A DNA stretch of 64,000 nucleotides from Gautieria morchelliformis (lineage: Eukaryota > Basidiomycota > Agaricomycetes > Gomphales > Gomphaceae), in the NCBI GenBank assembly GCA_015179125.1, contig WHVA01000011.1:124001-188000 (forward strand), read 5' to 3'. This document shows, piece after piece, positions 13,893 through 27,600 of the stretch (positions are counted from its first letter, which is position 1; every line of letters starts with the position of its first letter). The translations under genes and the position numbers were made by a program. The notes under the pieces were generated by a model, which had not been told where the DNA came from, did no database searches, and was given only the letters and a program-made list of their open reading frames with translations.

Positions 13893-16800
13893 ATGACCAC
13901 GTCCACGGCCAATGAAAATTTTGACCCACACTCGTTACCCCATCTCCCAAACTTGCTCACACATCCTACACACAAGCGGAACAACAAACACAAGGACCAC
14001 AACGCATCTTTGGCCAGCCCAGGCTTAAGAGAGTCTTTCTTGCATAATGTCACGACTCACCAGTCTAATACGCTCGAAAGAGGGGTGGAAATACAGCTTC
14101 CTATTCCTCCCACTTCTCAGCCCATCGTTCTCGGGGATGAGACCAGGCTGCCTATCTCGCCTCCACCCGAAGAAGAGATCAGATTAAAGGAGCTCGTGAG
14201 TATGGTCAGACATTTTCCCTCTCATCCTGACCTCTTTCCGCTTAGAGTGCTCACGGGACTACTCCCAAAGAGTCCTACTCTCGACTTCCTGTTCGGTCTC
14301 GTCCTGGCGTCTTTAAAGTTCCTGGTCTGCCGCAATCCTCCACTCGTTTGCAGCAGCAGGCACCTCAGCCTGCTAGTGGAGAATCAGCTCAAGGATCTGA
14401 CTCTATCGCCTCGGCAACTACAAGCACTTCGACTGCTTCCAAACCGAACCCACGGAAGCGAACTCGCTCTGTACAACCCTCATTCCGCTCATATGGAGAT
14501 TCAACCTCAATCCCCACTGGTTCCAACTCTTCGGTTCAAACCAATCCAATTACTCCGTCTCCGAATCCCAAAGCCCGTAAACAGTCCAAAAGACATGACA
14601 CAGGCAAATACAGGGGGTCGGGGTTTAAGAGGCGCCATAAACGTGGTACATCCAGGGAGAGCCTGGATAGTGGCAATGAGGCACATATTGTCTCCTCAGC
14701 GAGCGCAAGCTTCAAAAGCCCCGCACGCAAGAAACGGCAAGATCTTGGGATTGAAGATTACACTCCTCAGCGCGAGCAAGCCTCCATATCTACCAGAGGA
14801 TTGTCTACCAAACCAAAATCACGTGTGCGGAGGTCTGCGACACCTGACGTGCGCTACGAACCCCCTACTGAGCAGTTCACGCCTCCCCGTGATGTAATCC
14901 TGCAAATACCATCTTCTACCGTCTCTTCGCGTTCTCGAAGCGCCCGACCATCCTCATCCACTAGACTCAGGTCCAGCGTTGCTAGAGAAGGTGTCAAGGT
15001 GAAAGCCGAACGTCTTACATCCCCCTTCCCGCTGCCCCCACTTGATCTGTCCAGGCCAGTCCCACCACCAAGTCCCACTGACGACCCACTTCTACTCGTG
15101 GGGCCTCCAGCAATAGTGCGGCGCAGCGCGACCCCGAGCGTCGTTGTCAACAAGACACTTGTCGATGTATCTGTCGGAGCTGGTGAAGATTTTATGCGGG
15201 ATGAAGTCGGCTCACCTGTCCCCCTCTCGCCAGAGATTGTGCCCAAAGATCAGAGCTCATGGAACATTGGACCAAATCTCATGGATGGAACAGACCTTCT
15301 GGGTGTTGCATTCGATGGTCCATCGACGTTTGATGCCACCTTTGATTCTGACGATTTCGATGGTGGTCATTGTATAAACAACGATGCAGTTCACATTCAC
15401 CCACAGTCTGCTCCTGCACCTGCAGTTACTACTGTCGCATTTGACCCAAATCAAAGCACGGGCTCGCATATATTTCATTCCGATGACGAGAGTGCGGATG
15501 CCGGGGAAGACGAGGGCGAATTTACAGGTCGTTTCAAGTTCTACAGCGTGCCAGTGAAGCATGATCCTCCCAGTAGTGCGACCAGAGCCCGTAGGGAGAG
15601 CTGGGGAAGGCCGATTAGTCCGTTCCCATTTGCAAAACGGTCAAGTGGACCTCCGTCTCATGATGTGACAATACGGGGCCGGCAGGTAATATTTGATGAG
15701 GACTCACCTCCCCCGAGTCCGAGTGCAGGTCGTAGGAAGTCTGTATTGCCTGTCCCCGATGACAAAACTCGGACGCTCGTCGCAACGAAGACTTTGTCTG
15801 AGCATTCGATCCAACCGCCTGAGCACCTCTCAGATCAACAAACATACCTTCAAGCTAAGTATCAAGGTCAACAGGGAGCTGCTGTCGATGAGGAGAGTGT
15901 GATACAAGAGCATTCTACTAACGTGATAATCTATCATGCGTGTACACCGCCGCCCCGTCCAGTGTCCCCAACGCTTTCTATATCTCCTGGACGCCTTGTA
16001 GCGTCCATAGCGCCTGATGCGACAACTTGTATCCAAACAGGCGATAATTCCCTCGAATTTCAGGATGCATATGATGACGATGACGGTTCCTATGGCGATG
16101 AATTGCCCCCCCATGGAGTTGTTGAGGTTTCGAGCGATGACCCGAAAGCAGCAGCCCGTGCGGCAGCAATTCTCAAACTGGTGCGTGCTCATGACTCCTT
16201 TGCTTGCCTACTTGGTTTACCTCTGTCTTTAGCATCACTCCTACATCGAAGATGGACTCGTCGCACAACATGCTCGCCGCCGCTCCTTTCATGGTTACAC
16301 ACGTCGGTCCCCCTGTACATTTGACCAAGAAAATATTGGGAGCAACCATGATGACAAGTCTATCCGTCGTATTCGAAGAAAGGGAATAGCTGCATCAGCG
16401 GGCGTAATGCAGCATCGCTCGCGACCGATGATGGCTTCCCCTCTCGTTGGATCGACTTTTATTGCCCCCGAAAGTCCATTCTTACCTTCCATATCCCCAG
16501 AGGACGCACTCAGAGAAGCTGAGACAGATATCCGCGCAGCGAGCGCCAGCCCTGGAGGACTGAGGACGCCTTTTCGATCGGTATCGTTGGCAAATGAATC
16601 TATTGGACACTACGCTATGAACTCACCGTCTCTTACTGTGAATTCCCGACCAGACACTGATGCGCTACCGTGTCGAACCGAAAATGTCAAGGAGTGGACC
16701 AAGGCCCACTGGAAGGCGCTTGATACATGCTTTACAGACGAACGACTCGCAGTTGGTAATGCCATGAGACTGGAAAGTCAACTGGCAGCCGTTGAGGACA

Positions 16801-17835
16801 TTGATATTGGGTCAGTTGTGGAGAGGTTCTTAGGACAGATGGAACATAATGAAGATTGGGACCAGTACGCGTAATATTCCGAGCAGACATTGACATTGAC
16901 TGACTGGTCAAACACAGGGATATGCTCCTACGACGAGCAGCGGCGCTGTCAGCTCGACAACGTGCTGGAAATGGGGCTCCGCCGTCTCCCGCTCAACTTG
17001 TTTCCCCGCCGTCAGTTCCCGAGATTACGGTCCCAGAATTTACTCCATCGGCTATATCCCGCGTGTTAAGTCCAGCGACCGAAATTGGGGTGCCTGCGAA
17101 ACTTCCCCCATCGCTTCTCGCGCCACGTTATGCCCATTTACATGAGGAACTAGCCCCAGGCACACCCACACCCCCCTACCAATGTCGACCCCCAGCTCCT
17201 TGGCGTCGGAGTCAGCTGCCAAGGAAAACCAGACCCAAGTTGTGGATTCCCATAAGTCATCACAAGTGTCAATTTCCGACCCAGCTATGCCATTTCAACC
17301 TAGCGGCGGTGGCGTCTCCGTTCCTGCGTCGGCTACAAAGCGAGTTTTGAGTTATCTTGGGTCATTAGTTGGTCGAAGTACACCAGCTCCACACCTATCC
17401 TTGAAGCCCAGGTTCAATGCGCTTCCCTTACCGCCCCCCGAAATGCACCAGGTGGTACGTGGACCAATCAATACGCCGGCCAAGAAGCCAATTCCAAAGA
17501 GTCAAGCACCACGCGATCTTGTTCAGTTAACAGAAACGCAGGTACCCGTTAAACAACCCCAATTTCCCAAGCCCAAAAGCGCCAAGGAAATGGTCAATCT
17601 AAATCATGTCGAACCTCCGCGGTCAGTACAGAGAACCAGGACTGTTAGTGGCCCCATCATAATTCCAGGGAGGGCCAGGAAAGATAGCGGTGGTAGCGTT
17701 AAAGACCTGATCAAGACTTTCGAAGCAGTACAGAAGAATACCGAGGAAGAGGTCAAGAGATCAAATAGCAGGCTTGCTGTGAGAAAGGTTGCTAGTGTTG
17801 GCAATCTCAACACCAGACCGATTTGGAAGCCATGA
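13893..17835 (+). CDS. Long disordered hypothetical protein
   Basis: About 1,200 codons, mostly low-complexity Ser/Pro/Arg-rich sequence. First exon MTTSTANENFDPHS, intron near 14,195-14,246, a large exon to about 16,180, an intron ending in TTTAG, and an exon containing HHSYIEDGLVAQHARRR and the helical segment VKEWTKAHWKALDTCF. A further intron follows near 16,873-16,919. The last part (SVKDLIKTFEAVQKNTEEE, ending RPIWKP) lies in another frame. One small junction between 17,000 and 17,180 could not be placed, so either an unusual intron is present or the 3' part is read differently. KRTRS, RKKR and similar patches suggest a nuclear protein with phosphosites. I recognise no domain and assign no function. 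Confidence 0.7.
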
Positions 17836-18139
17836 TATTACTCCTAATTTTATGTTTCACGAGGGATTGATGCTGGGCATCCCCGGATTTTTGATGACTG
17901 TTTACACTCCCAATATTGTTTATTATCGCCTCTTGCTGATTGTATAAAACTGCAATACCTAGGCTCTAAATATATCTGTCCATGGTCTTAATTTGCCAAG
18001 ATTCCTCTCCCTGTTCTATATACGGTATGTTACAAGAGCAGTAATCGGACTTATGTAACAGCAACCTTCGCTTTCTGCATCTGAAGTGAGCTCCACAATT
18101 CTTCTGCTGCTGTGTTCATACTAACTCTCCCCAGAGAAG
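17836..18139. other. Intergenic, no feature seen
   Basis: 304 bp of AT-richer sequence between two plus-strand genes; presumed 3' UTR and the uS8m promoter. No repeat or small gene recognised. Confidence 0.4.
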
Positions 18140-18604
18140 ATGCCTTTGCCGCACGATCTCTGTGCACGACTGCAAAATGCGTTCCGTGCGCGACATCAAC
18201 GCATCGCGGTAGCACACTCCACCCAAAATTTGGGTATCCTTTCCATACTCCTTCGCAATGGTTTCCTCACCACTCTTACGCGTGGAACTACTCAAAATCC
18301 CTCTCCCTCGGAATTTCATACCGTCAACGAGGCCCAGCGACGTATTTGGGCCGATCTCAAGTACCGGGACGATCGTCCAGTGCTGAACCACATGGAGCTC
18401 ATAAGCATGCCTAGCCGCCGTATTTTCATGAGCGTGGATGAAATTCGGAGTATTGTTACTGGTCGACGGGCACAGTTTGTGAAGCCTTTAGACATGGGAG
18501 AAATCGCCGTTGTAAAGACAAAGGACAAGGAGAATGAGTGGTTAGAGGCTAGAGAAGCCTTGCGGCTAAGTCTATCGGGCGAAGTGATATGTAGAGCTCG
18601 ATGA
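18140..18604 (+). CDS. MRPS8: Mitochondrial small-subunit ribosomal protein uS8m
   Basis: Single-exon 154-residue protein. The N-terminus MPLPHDLCARLQNAFRARHQ matches the family start (H-x-LC-x-x-LQNA). Next is the S8 core: LGILSILLRNGFLTTLTRGT, RRIWADLKYRDDRPVL and SMPSRRIFMSVDEI. The conserved tail is GEIAVVKT then GEVICRA. uS8 binds helix 21 of the small-subunit rRNA in the mitochondrial ribosome. The length is right for fungal uS8m. It converges on the GH51 gene, with 143 bp between stops. Intact. Confidence 0.93.
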   Translation: MPLPHDLCARLQNAFRARHQRIAVAHSTQNLGILSILLRNGFLTTLTRGTTQNPSPSEFHTVNEAQRRIWADLKYRDDRPVLNHMELISMPSRRIFMSVDEIRSIVTGRRAQFVKPLDMGEIAVVKTKDKENEWLEAREALRLSLSGEVICRAR

Positions 18605-18747
18605 TGATGTGGAATATGGGATCCATCCTGTCGATGGCAGTATTAATGTGCTAATCACAGAATTCACCAGGCTGTAAATTGGCGGGAAGCACGTTTACAC
18701 GTATGTGATAGGCTTTATTCCAACATTACAAAACTACTATGGTCAAT

Positions 18748-21700
18748 TTAATGCGCCACAACGGTTAAGACATTGACACTAATGGGAGCTGCAGTGAATG
18801 AAAATGTCTTCCCTTGGATTGGGATTGTGCTAATCTGGGGAACAATGGCATTTGGCGAACTTGGTGTGTTGCTGGTTGTCGCTGGCCCAGTGAGTACAAT
18901 GGCTGTCCCGGTTCTGGCCACGTTTTGGAAAGGCAGATGGAAACTGATTGTAGATGCTGCCGTATCCGTATTGGAGATCTGATCACGTTACGTGTATGTC
19001 ACTCCCCTTGCCAGATTTAACGTGGAAGACTCTGGCTAACTTACCTTGAAGAGTATTTCATTTGTGGCATTACGACGGGTAACGCTCCAGAACGTGAGCC
19101 CAGCACGGTTAGGCAACGTGCTGGGAAGGTATACATCGCCTCGGTTAAGACTGAACATCTACAAGACGTGACATAATTTATGTAATGGACTGATCACAGG
19201 TAGAATGAATTTGCGGACCTGCTGAACGTAATAGCTTGTGGAACGGAATACTGAATTAGCATTGAATCCAACTAGGTTTGGTGTCTAAACAGAATGAGTG
19301 AGTACAATTGACTTGTCCAAACAATGACATTGTCACCCATTGATTATTATCCACACTCTTATCATTGTGTCAGCGATGAGGTATGCATGGTAACCTACGT
19401 GACTTACTCCCAGGAGCGGGGCGTATGATGCCGCGAAAACGATATCGGCATTTCGCTCGAAACCTGTCATGAATGCGGCCTCACCGGCGGCACCTTCAAG
19501 TTATGAGCGGATGCATCAACCACACGTTCGGATTCACTCACTCTGCATGGTAGGGAATGTAAGCCTCCCCTGGGACGGGGAACCGAAGATATTGTTGGGG
19601 TTGGTAGATATAGCTGCATACTCCCCTTCGAAGTATACAGTCCCATTGCGCTGGAAACAATGGGATATCGATCAACCCACTAATCACAGTCCAAGAGGGA
19701 TACGAACCTGAAATCCGTCATAAATAAAGGCATTTTGTGCAAACCAGTCTACGTTGTTTGGCCGGCGTTATGGTCCAGGGGATGGGATAATGCAAAGGGA
19801 CTACTTACTAGGTGTCTGGTAAACATGGATGTCCCAAGACTGAGGATTAGGCGTCAACGGCGGATTTTGAACCGTTCCAGTAGCAATAAAGGCTACCAAA
19901 TTTCACTGTGTCAGACGACAACCATGACTCCGACAATGGCATACTAATTTGTGGGTAAGCGGCTGAAAGAATTCCAACAAAGTCCTTCCAGCGGTATGTG
20001 TAACTGGTCAGACATCAATTTTGAGATATGTTTTCGGTCTAGAAAGAAAATCCTGTACGTGTTGGAGAAGAAGTCTTCGTTTCCGACCTGCCAAAAGCAT
20101 CTTAGGATATTTCCAAGTCTGAGATTAGCGTTGGTGTTCACCTCGACATAATTCAACGTAAACGGCGCAGGGTGTCCCAGGGCAGCTCGCTTTGCACCTG
20201 CGCAAATATTCTCGTCGGGAAACGTGCCATCCGTGGAGAAATCAAAATGCGTACCCATTGCGTTAGTAGTTGGATCACCAACCACAAAATCGATCTTCGA
20301 TATATACATATCAGATATAGCGCAGAACAAGCATAACGAACGTTTACCTGGTCTTTGGCTACTTGAATGAAAGGTGCAAGATCCGTCTCTGCGACTGAAA
20401 CTCCACTGAGTGAATAACCCGCCCACACGGCCATTATAGGCTGCATGCCCATGTCTTCGATGAAAAGAAGGTAGTCCAGCAATCCCAGGCCGCTATCAAA
20501 ACAAAGAAAAATATGGATCACCAAAAATGAGTTGCCACATGTGTGATACGTACTCGGTGTTGATATAGCCCCAGTCCCCAAGTCGCCCTGGGCGTTCAGT
20601 CAAGGGACCAATGGTGTTGTTCCAAATCCACCGTTGCGCAATTGTTTGACCCTGCCAAGATGTCATATTGGTACACACTGCACATATGTGCATCACAGGT
20701 ACCTCCTGCGGAGGATGTTAAGACTCAGCTAAGAACTAATAATTCAATAACGAACAATATTGTTCCCCCCAGGAAATCGGAAGAACGATGGGCCAGCTTC
20801 TTGTAGCGCCTGAACTCGATACTAAATGCTCCGTACGATATCAAGTTAATAGTACACACCGTGGCGATATCCATTCTCATACCATTTGGTCGATCCTTGA
20901 AAGTCGGCGGGAACAGAGAGAAAAGAGAAAAAAATATGGTCTGACCGGAAGCAGATGCACCATCCACGGTCACAGTAAAAACATTAGTGGTCGTGGACAC
21001 TGATGAAGTAGGTCTGAGTGGCACAGTAACCTGAGTCCATACATTCGGTCGGGCTGTCACAGGGATAGAGGCTGATGCGAGGGTCTGCCCGGAAGCAGAC
21101 TGAAGCGCGACTGTAAAGGGACCCCTAAAATTTGAACCGGCGGGAAGTTTATAATAGAACGACGCGCTATAAGTCCAGGACGCGTTGATATTGATACCTA
21201 GGCATCCTGAAATTAGAAACCGTTCGATACCTGTGGATCAAATGACAATACCGAAAAATCCAGAATTCTGAACCCCAACAGCTCCCGTCTTTCCTGCTGG
21301 AACAGACAGTTGCAGAGAGTTCGGCAAGGCACCTGAGAGGGACGCCGTGTTATTGACTACGGCAATGGATGCCCCATTTATGGCACCCCATGAGCTAAGC
21401 GCGGCAGCAGTATCTACGACAGGCAGGTGATTCAAAGCGACTGCTGGTGATGAAATATGAAGGCCACCTACTGGGGGTAACCTGCTGGAAGGCTCGATTT
21501 TGAAGCATTTCTGCGTATAGGCCTCCATCTCCGCTCTGAGTATATATTGGTGGAATGTCATAATCTGAAGTAGTATGGTAGCTCACATGCTACCGTTGAT
21601 ATTTCATATCAAAAGCCTCATGATAAGTCAGAAACCTCAGCCAGGATTGCGACGACACCAACACTAATATCCTGCGTAAATATTTGCAAGATCAGTAAAA

Positions 21701-21929
21701 CACAGCACGGCACTCGATTATGTGACATACCTCGAACATCATTCCGTCTGGTCATGAAATGCACCTTTCATTAGGATTTTGACGAAGTAAGTGATCATTA
21801 CTCACACAAGCTCGATGGAATTGTGTGAGAAGGCGTCCCGTTGACAACTACCGTAAAATTTGCGGCAAGAGTACTAGTAAAGCATGCTGACACTATAAGA
21901 ACCAGAACAATCCATGGGGTTGAAGCCAT
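18748..21929 (-). CDS. Secreted GH51 alpha-L-arabinofuranosidase
   Basis: Removes arabinose side chains from arabinoxylan or arabinan outside the cell. The signal peptide is [22 protein letters not shown]. The N-terminal GH51 region has [17 protein letters not shown] and [16 protein letters not shown]. The jelly-roll part includes [16 protein letters not shown]. The catalytic barrel includes [32 protein letters not shown] and the acid/base motif [14 protein letters not shown], which forms across an intron. The C-terminal beta domain ends [18 protein letters not shown]. About 640 codons in many short exons. Intact as read. Typical of plant-wall-degrading or plant-associated basidiomycetes. Confidence 0.92.
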
Positions 21930-23050
21930 CGTGCTTTGCAGCGTAGGGCTCATCGCTGAGAACTAGGGTATGTCAATGACATGGCCAGAGAACTTCTTCT
22001 TAAGAATGACCGGATTTTGTCCTGCGTTCCGGGAAAAAAGCGTATCGAAGGTCACGAGAGAGCAGTCGACTCGGCCCACCGGCGATTCTGAAGGCAATAA
22101 TGGTTCTCTTCTTGGACAGCGCGGTGGCCAGATCATGGATTTAATTACCCCTTCCTCGCGTGATCGAGTGGGGGTTGACTGAGATGTGAGTATTCTGTTC
22201 GACGAGTCATCTATTGCCGTCTTTCTGGCTTCCATAGTTAATCGCAACATTATATCATCTATAGAATATATTGATCAATGTAAATTTGTCACGGAAATTT
22301 ACAATTCAGATATCCTACTCAGTGCCTGTATTATATGAGGGTCAAAGGAGTGAATATGCGCGAAGTGCGGACTCGGAAGACCAGTTGAAGCTGACCACGC
22401 GCTCAGCATACTGAATAATGCTCAGATTAATCATTCTGCATCTCTTCGCAATCACCGATGTGTGTCTACTTACCCAAGGCGGCCCGCCAGCTAAACTTAT
22501 CTCCACATGTCCAGTGTCAGATGTCTTGGAAATTTGTTCAACAGACTTCAATTGGTTTGGAATGCATTGATGACTTGGCTGTAAGGGTACAGGTGTAGTC
22601 CATCAACGTGGCGAAATCGGAAATACTTGCAAGCGGATACCAGGGTACGTGGCGGTTCTAGCGTAACTTGAGCAATGTGCCGACTTGTACGTAGAGCCTA
22701 CTGCCGGGCCGTGCGCGCGTGAGCTTCAAGCTCATAAGCGTCATGCATCACTGGGCTCCTGGGATTCCTCTGCCCTGAGGATGTTGCCAAAGCTAGCAGA
22801 AGATTTAGTTTCTTAGCGCTGCGAAAAGCGTTGGGCACTCCGGTATCGGTTTGGTGGTGATCTACCGAGCTTTGCAAAAAATAGATTTTCGTGCATCGGT
22901 GCGCAGCTCTCAACCTGGGTTGTACTTGATTATCGGTATTTACAGCTACGCGCAGCCCCAAATCGAGCCGATTTCCACTGGGTGGTATGACCTACATGCC
23001 CCGGCAGGACTCCACAGAATTACATGGGAGATATATTAACTTATCAATGA
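21930..23050. other. 1.1-kb intergenic region
   Basis: Upstream of GH51 and downstream of ARP2. A 95-codon minus-strand open frame at 21,963-22,250 has no recognisable motif and looks fortuitous. No repeat, RNA gene or relic was recognised. Confidence 0.4.
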
Positions 23051-24589
23051 TCAATTCTCTCCCCTGCCGAGTTTGTCCAGCGAGCGTACTCCTTGTTCGT
23101 ACCACTCCTCCCGGGACACCCAGAACTCCTCCCGGCCTTTCATGATATCTGCGAGCACTGCGCCGCCGAGGAATACCATGTGTTTCCGTCGAGGCGGGTC
23201 CTCGATTCGGATTTTGAAATTCTGCGAGATTACACGATTGTGACACGATTATAGCACTGGGAGTGACAGTGAAATTATCTGACCTTTAGTCTGCTCGCAT
23301 CGCCATTGAGGACACGGGTCAAATATAATTGTTTCATCTCCTTTTCCAATCGGCTAGGTAAACCAGGGTACATGCTTGAACCTCCAGAAAGGACAATGTG
23401 CTTATAAAGCTCAGCACGAGTATCTACCGCTGCTGCTTGGATGGTTTGGAAGAGAAGTTCTGAAGAAAGTTTGAGTCTCAAGTTTATTATGAAAGAGCTG
23501 ACACAGACCTGCTACCCCAGGCTGTTCTACGTCTACAAGATGAGGCTGGAACATACATTCGGGCGCCTCAAAGCGCTCCGATCCCACTTTTATGACTCGC
23601 CCGTCTGGAAGCTAAAAGCCGAACCTCATGCATGTAGACTTGGCCTTTCGAGAGTGTGTGAGCGCTTACAGTGTAACTTTCTACCAAAACAGTGGTCTCT
23701 TCGGACAACCTTGTATCCATGTCCAAGTCATAGCTGTCCATGTCACGTTACTGAGGATCATTGAAGCGTGTGAAACACTCTACCTCACATAACAAAGTTT
23801 CTCCTTAATCTGCCTGACGGTCTCGAAGTCGGCTGTTCTGTTGAATGCATACCCTCGCATGAGAAGAAGTTTGATGAGATAACGTGTAACATCGCGTCCT
23901 GCAATATCCAATCTGCGAGTCAAGTGAGGTAGCGCAAACCCCTCGTATACGGGCACGATATGTGTTACACCATCTCCCGAATCTACCACGACGCCGGTTG
24001 TTAAACCTAGACGCTTTCGTCAGTGATGGCTACGACGACTGCGACATGACCCGCCTTGAGCATATAGCGTTAGTACTGCTTGAATTGCCACGTACACACC
24101 GGCAAAGCCGTACTCTTCGAACATGACCTGGGCAAGCTTGTGCCTGTTGGCTTTAGGGTTCATAGGCGGCTCTGTTAATAGGACCTTCCGTCCCGCGGGA
24201 TCGATCTTAAGCTTTTCGTCAAAGGTGTAGTTCCAAAGGTAACGCATGTCCCCCCAGTTCTTGATGATACCGTGTTCAAGGGGTTGCGTCACCTGCAGGT
24301 AGTTCCGAAACAGCTCTGCCTCATCACCAATCATTATGTCCTTAATTACCGCATTCCCTTGGCGCTCTTCAGCACGCAGAATGGGCCGACCGATGATAGA
24401 CGGAAATACTGGAGGAGAATCATGACGAAGCGCCAGAAAGTCTATGCGTCCACTGACCATGTTCGGGAAAGTTTGAGCCAGCATAGCCCACTTTAACATA
24501 CTAACGGACAATAATCAGCGAAGTCAAAGATTCAGAGATTTACATACCCCAGTACCGTTGTCCACAACGAGGGGTGGTGCAGGATCCAT
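23051..24589 (-). CDS. ARP2: Actin-related protein 2 (Arp2/3 complex)
   Basis: Subunit of the Arp2/3 complex that nucleates branched actin. Short first exon [15 protein letters not shown] (ATP-binding loop), then [14 protein letters not shown] and [16 protein letters not shown]. These are followed by [69 protein letters not shown] and the C-terminus [13 protein letters not shown] then [15 protein letters not shown]. These are Arp2-specific rather than conventional actin sequences. About 390 codons, several short introns, no break seen. Its start codon is 57 bp from that of AVO1, which runs the other way. Confidence 0.95.
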
Positions 24590-24646
24590 GGCGTAGTAAA
24601 TCGTGAGAAGTCGTGGGAAATCTGCTGACATAATCAGCTCAGCACC
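24590..24646. promoter_or_regulatory. 57-bp bidirectional spacer between ARP2 and AVO1 start codons
   Basis: Both flanking starts are well supported: [14 protein letters not shown] for ARP2 and MSLVSDPE for AVO1. The 57 bp between them must hold, or be overlapped by, both 5' UTRs, so core promoter elements probably lie within the transcribed regions of the opposite gene. The spacer itself has no obvious TATA box. Confidence 0.6.
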
Positions 24647-27600
24647 ATGTCCCTTGTCAGCGACCCAGAGTAAGTAACTACACTCTCTCCTTCCCTCCAT
24701 GTCCACTCACCTTGTTCTCCCAGCTACCTCATCCACAGCATCCGCCTCGCTTACCTCCGCCATGTCGACGACCCTTACGGCCCCCGCGTCCTCGCCCTCA
24801 ACCCCGCCTACACCTCCAACCCACACATTATCGCGTCTGGCCTTGCAGACCACGACCTATGGCCCGAGATAGTCATGCCCGCTACACCCACGCGCGCACC
24901 GGATGATCTGGATGCCGCCAAAGGCACACAGAAAGACGCGAAGCGCAACTCAGGCTTCCCAGGCGCGGCGCTTAAGTACAGCCAGACTATCGTGGGGCAT
25001 AATAGAACGGGTGCGATGGGCATGCGTGTCAATGGGAAGAGGGGCAGTCTGATTAGGGAGCCTGTAGCTCAGGCCGGTGACGGTGACACCGCAGAAGGCA
25101 CTGGCAAGCGCCACCGCTCCGACAGCGAGCCTACCCCCGCCCCCCCGTCCCCCGGTGCAGTGGACGTAGATCACACGCAGGCTCCACAAAAACCATTGGT
25201 GAGCACCCTCCTCCGCCGCCGCAGTGCCGACGCCTCTGAGCTCGAGGCCGCTCCCACATCCGCTTCTTACACCCCATTCGCAACCACACCCATAGCCGTT
25301 GCCGCACCCACGCCCACCATTGAACCGTTCAAGCCCCCATTTGCACGCGCCGCAGAGATGGAGGAGCGCAGACGCATCAGGATGCGCTCCCGCTTCGCGT
25401 CGGCGGGGAACCAGCCGAGACCCAAGGCCGTGATGGATCCGATGCTTGGGAGAGAGCAGCAAGATGTGGAATCGGCACGGGGGCCGGATGAAGAGGGAGA
25501 GGAGGACATGGAGAGTGAAAGCGGGAGTGATGAAGATTCAGATTTGATGGGCGGGGATGGGGATACGCCGTTGGGTGAGGACGCGGTCGAGGATGACTTC
25601 TTTGATCCGTGCGTTGGTCTTTCCCCTTTTGACGCGTCCGATTGAAGGCTAATGTATATGCCCCTTTTCCCGCAAGCAGCGAGGGTGAAGGCGAGTTTGG
25701 CCCGCGTATCGTGCTGGCGTCGTCCACGTCCGACGGTATGCTCTCCACCTCCAACTCCGCACTCTCCACGTCCCACTCCTCTGGCGTAGGGGCAGGGCCT
25801 TACGGCGTGTCCTCACACCTCAAAGTCGCCCCCGTATCACGGGCGCGGCTCAGCCCCGTCGACGAGCTGCATCCGGGCCAGCATCAACAGCACAGCCCGA
25901 ACACGACGGTTGCCGGGGCCACACCACCTGCGATGCGCGGTGAAAACCTTGAAGCGGACGTGACGCCGCAGCGCACGTATAAGAGCGACGGGTCGTATTT
26001 CGAGCTCGTCGTTCCCCCTACGCCAGGTCGTACCCCGCAGGCCGACGGGGATGGTGCACCCAAACCTGCCGCGTCGGACGTGTGGGTGCGTGATCCCGCA
26101 GGAGGACGGCAGGTCGACTTGCCTCCGTCAGGAAACAGTTCTGCACCGTTTGGTTCGATAGGTGCAGCAGGCATGCAGCATTCCTCCCCACTCAATTTCA
26201 CGCGTATACCCGTTCCCCCACGCTCACCACCCGTTCCATCTCTCCTATCCATTATCCTCGCCTCCTCTGCCTCCTCAATCGAAAACCCCTTCTCCGAGCT
26301 CTACTCCCTCATCTCCGCGCGCTCCGGCGCTCTCGCTTTGCAGATCACGTACCCATTTTCGGAGGAACCGCAGAAGGCATGGACATTAAAGGTCAGAGCG
26401 GACGCGACGGTGGAGGAGGTGGTGGGGTTCGCGCTGTGGACGTATTGGGAGGAGGGGGTGATGCCAAAGTTGGATGAGGTGGGCGCGGCGGCGGCGGACG
26501 AGAAGAGGAAGAAAGACATGCTGTCGGCTTGTGGGTGGAGCTTGAGGATTACAGAGGACGGGGAAGTGGATGATGATTTTCCAGGTGGGTGGGACACTTG
26601 CGTAGGTGCTTGTTGCTAATTCACATATGCCAGCTATGGAGCGTATGGCGAAGATGAGCAAGTTCAATTTCGAGGGGTACGCTATCCTCCCAGAGGCCCC
26701 TGCACAAAGTAAGTTAAATTGTAAACTCTCGCACCCTTTCCTCCCCTCATCCTCCCCTCTATTTGTACCTCTCTTCCGCCTCTCCCCTCCCGCCGCATGC
26801 TAACTTCACTTTCACTTCCTCCAGTCGAGCAGAACCGCGCCGCGGAAGCCAAAATCATACGTCGTCCCTCACGCGTCATGATCGCCAAGAAAAAGGTCGA
26901 CTCCACACCCTCTCTCGCTCCGCCCGCATCGACCGCAGGTGGTGCAGGTGGGAGTCTTGTGTCCTCGGCCCCATTGTCGAGTTCCGTGGGCGGCGTGTCG
27001 ACAATCTCGCAGGGGCCGCAGCAGTTCTTGCGCGTGAAGGTGGCAGAGAAGGATAATGCGCACTTTTCGACGACTATTCCTGTGTGCGTACCATCGCCAT
27101 TGCTGGTGTGCATGACAGCATTAACATTAAGGATGCCTTTTGTTTTGTTTTGTGTCTATCTTACAGCAAGGAAAGCATGTACATGGAAGAAGTGCTGGAG
27201 AACGTCTGCCGCCGGCGCAAGATCGACGATCCAAAGCAATGGTGTCTCGTGTACAACATGGAGATACTCGTGCCGCTCGATCGCACCGTCCGCAGCTTGC
27301 AGGGTAAGACGGAGCTGTTCCTCGTCAAGCAGGAGGACCTGGCGCAGTACGAGATCCGCAGGCAGCAGACGAGGAGTACAAATCCGAATGGTGGGTAACC
27401 TTCCCTTTCCTTTGGATTGGGTAATGTTAATGAATATGGTGGTGCAGCATCGATATTCAGTCGCATGTCAGAGGTGCCGGAACAGCAGTACAGCGCCGCG
27501 TTGGATTTTACTTCTGCCTACAAGGTGTGCCTGCAGTGCTATACTGGGTAGTCGAACTCCATTGATGACTCCTTGTTACAGAAATACACTGTGTATCGCA

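Noticed and set aside
17182-17835. Separate gene encoding a 217-residue protein
   Set aside because: Its style and position fit a last exon of the long disordered protein; only the join is unclear.
21963-22250. 95-codon minus-strand frame upstream of GH51
   Set aside because: No motif, no splice context, and it lies in promoter-like DNA.
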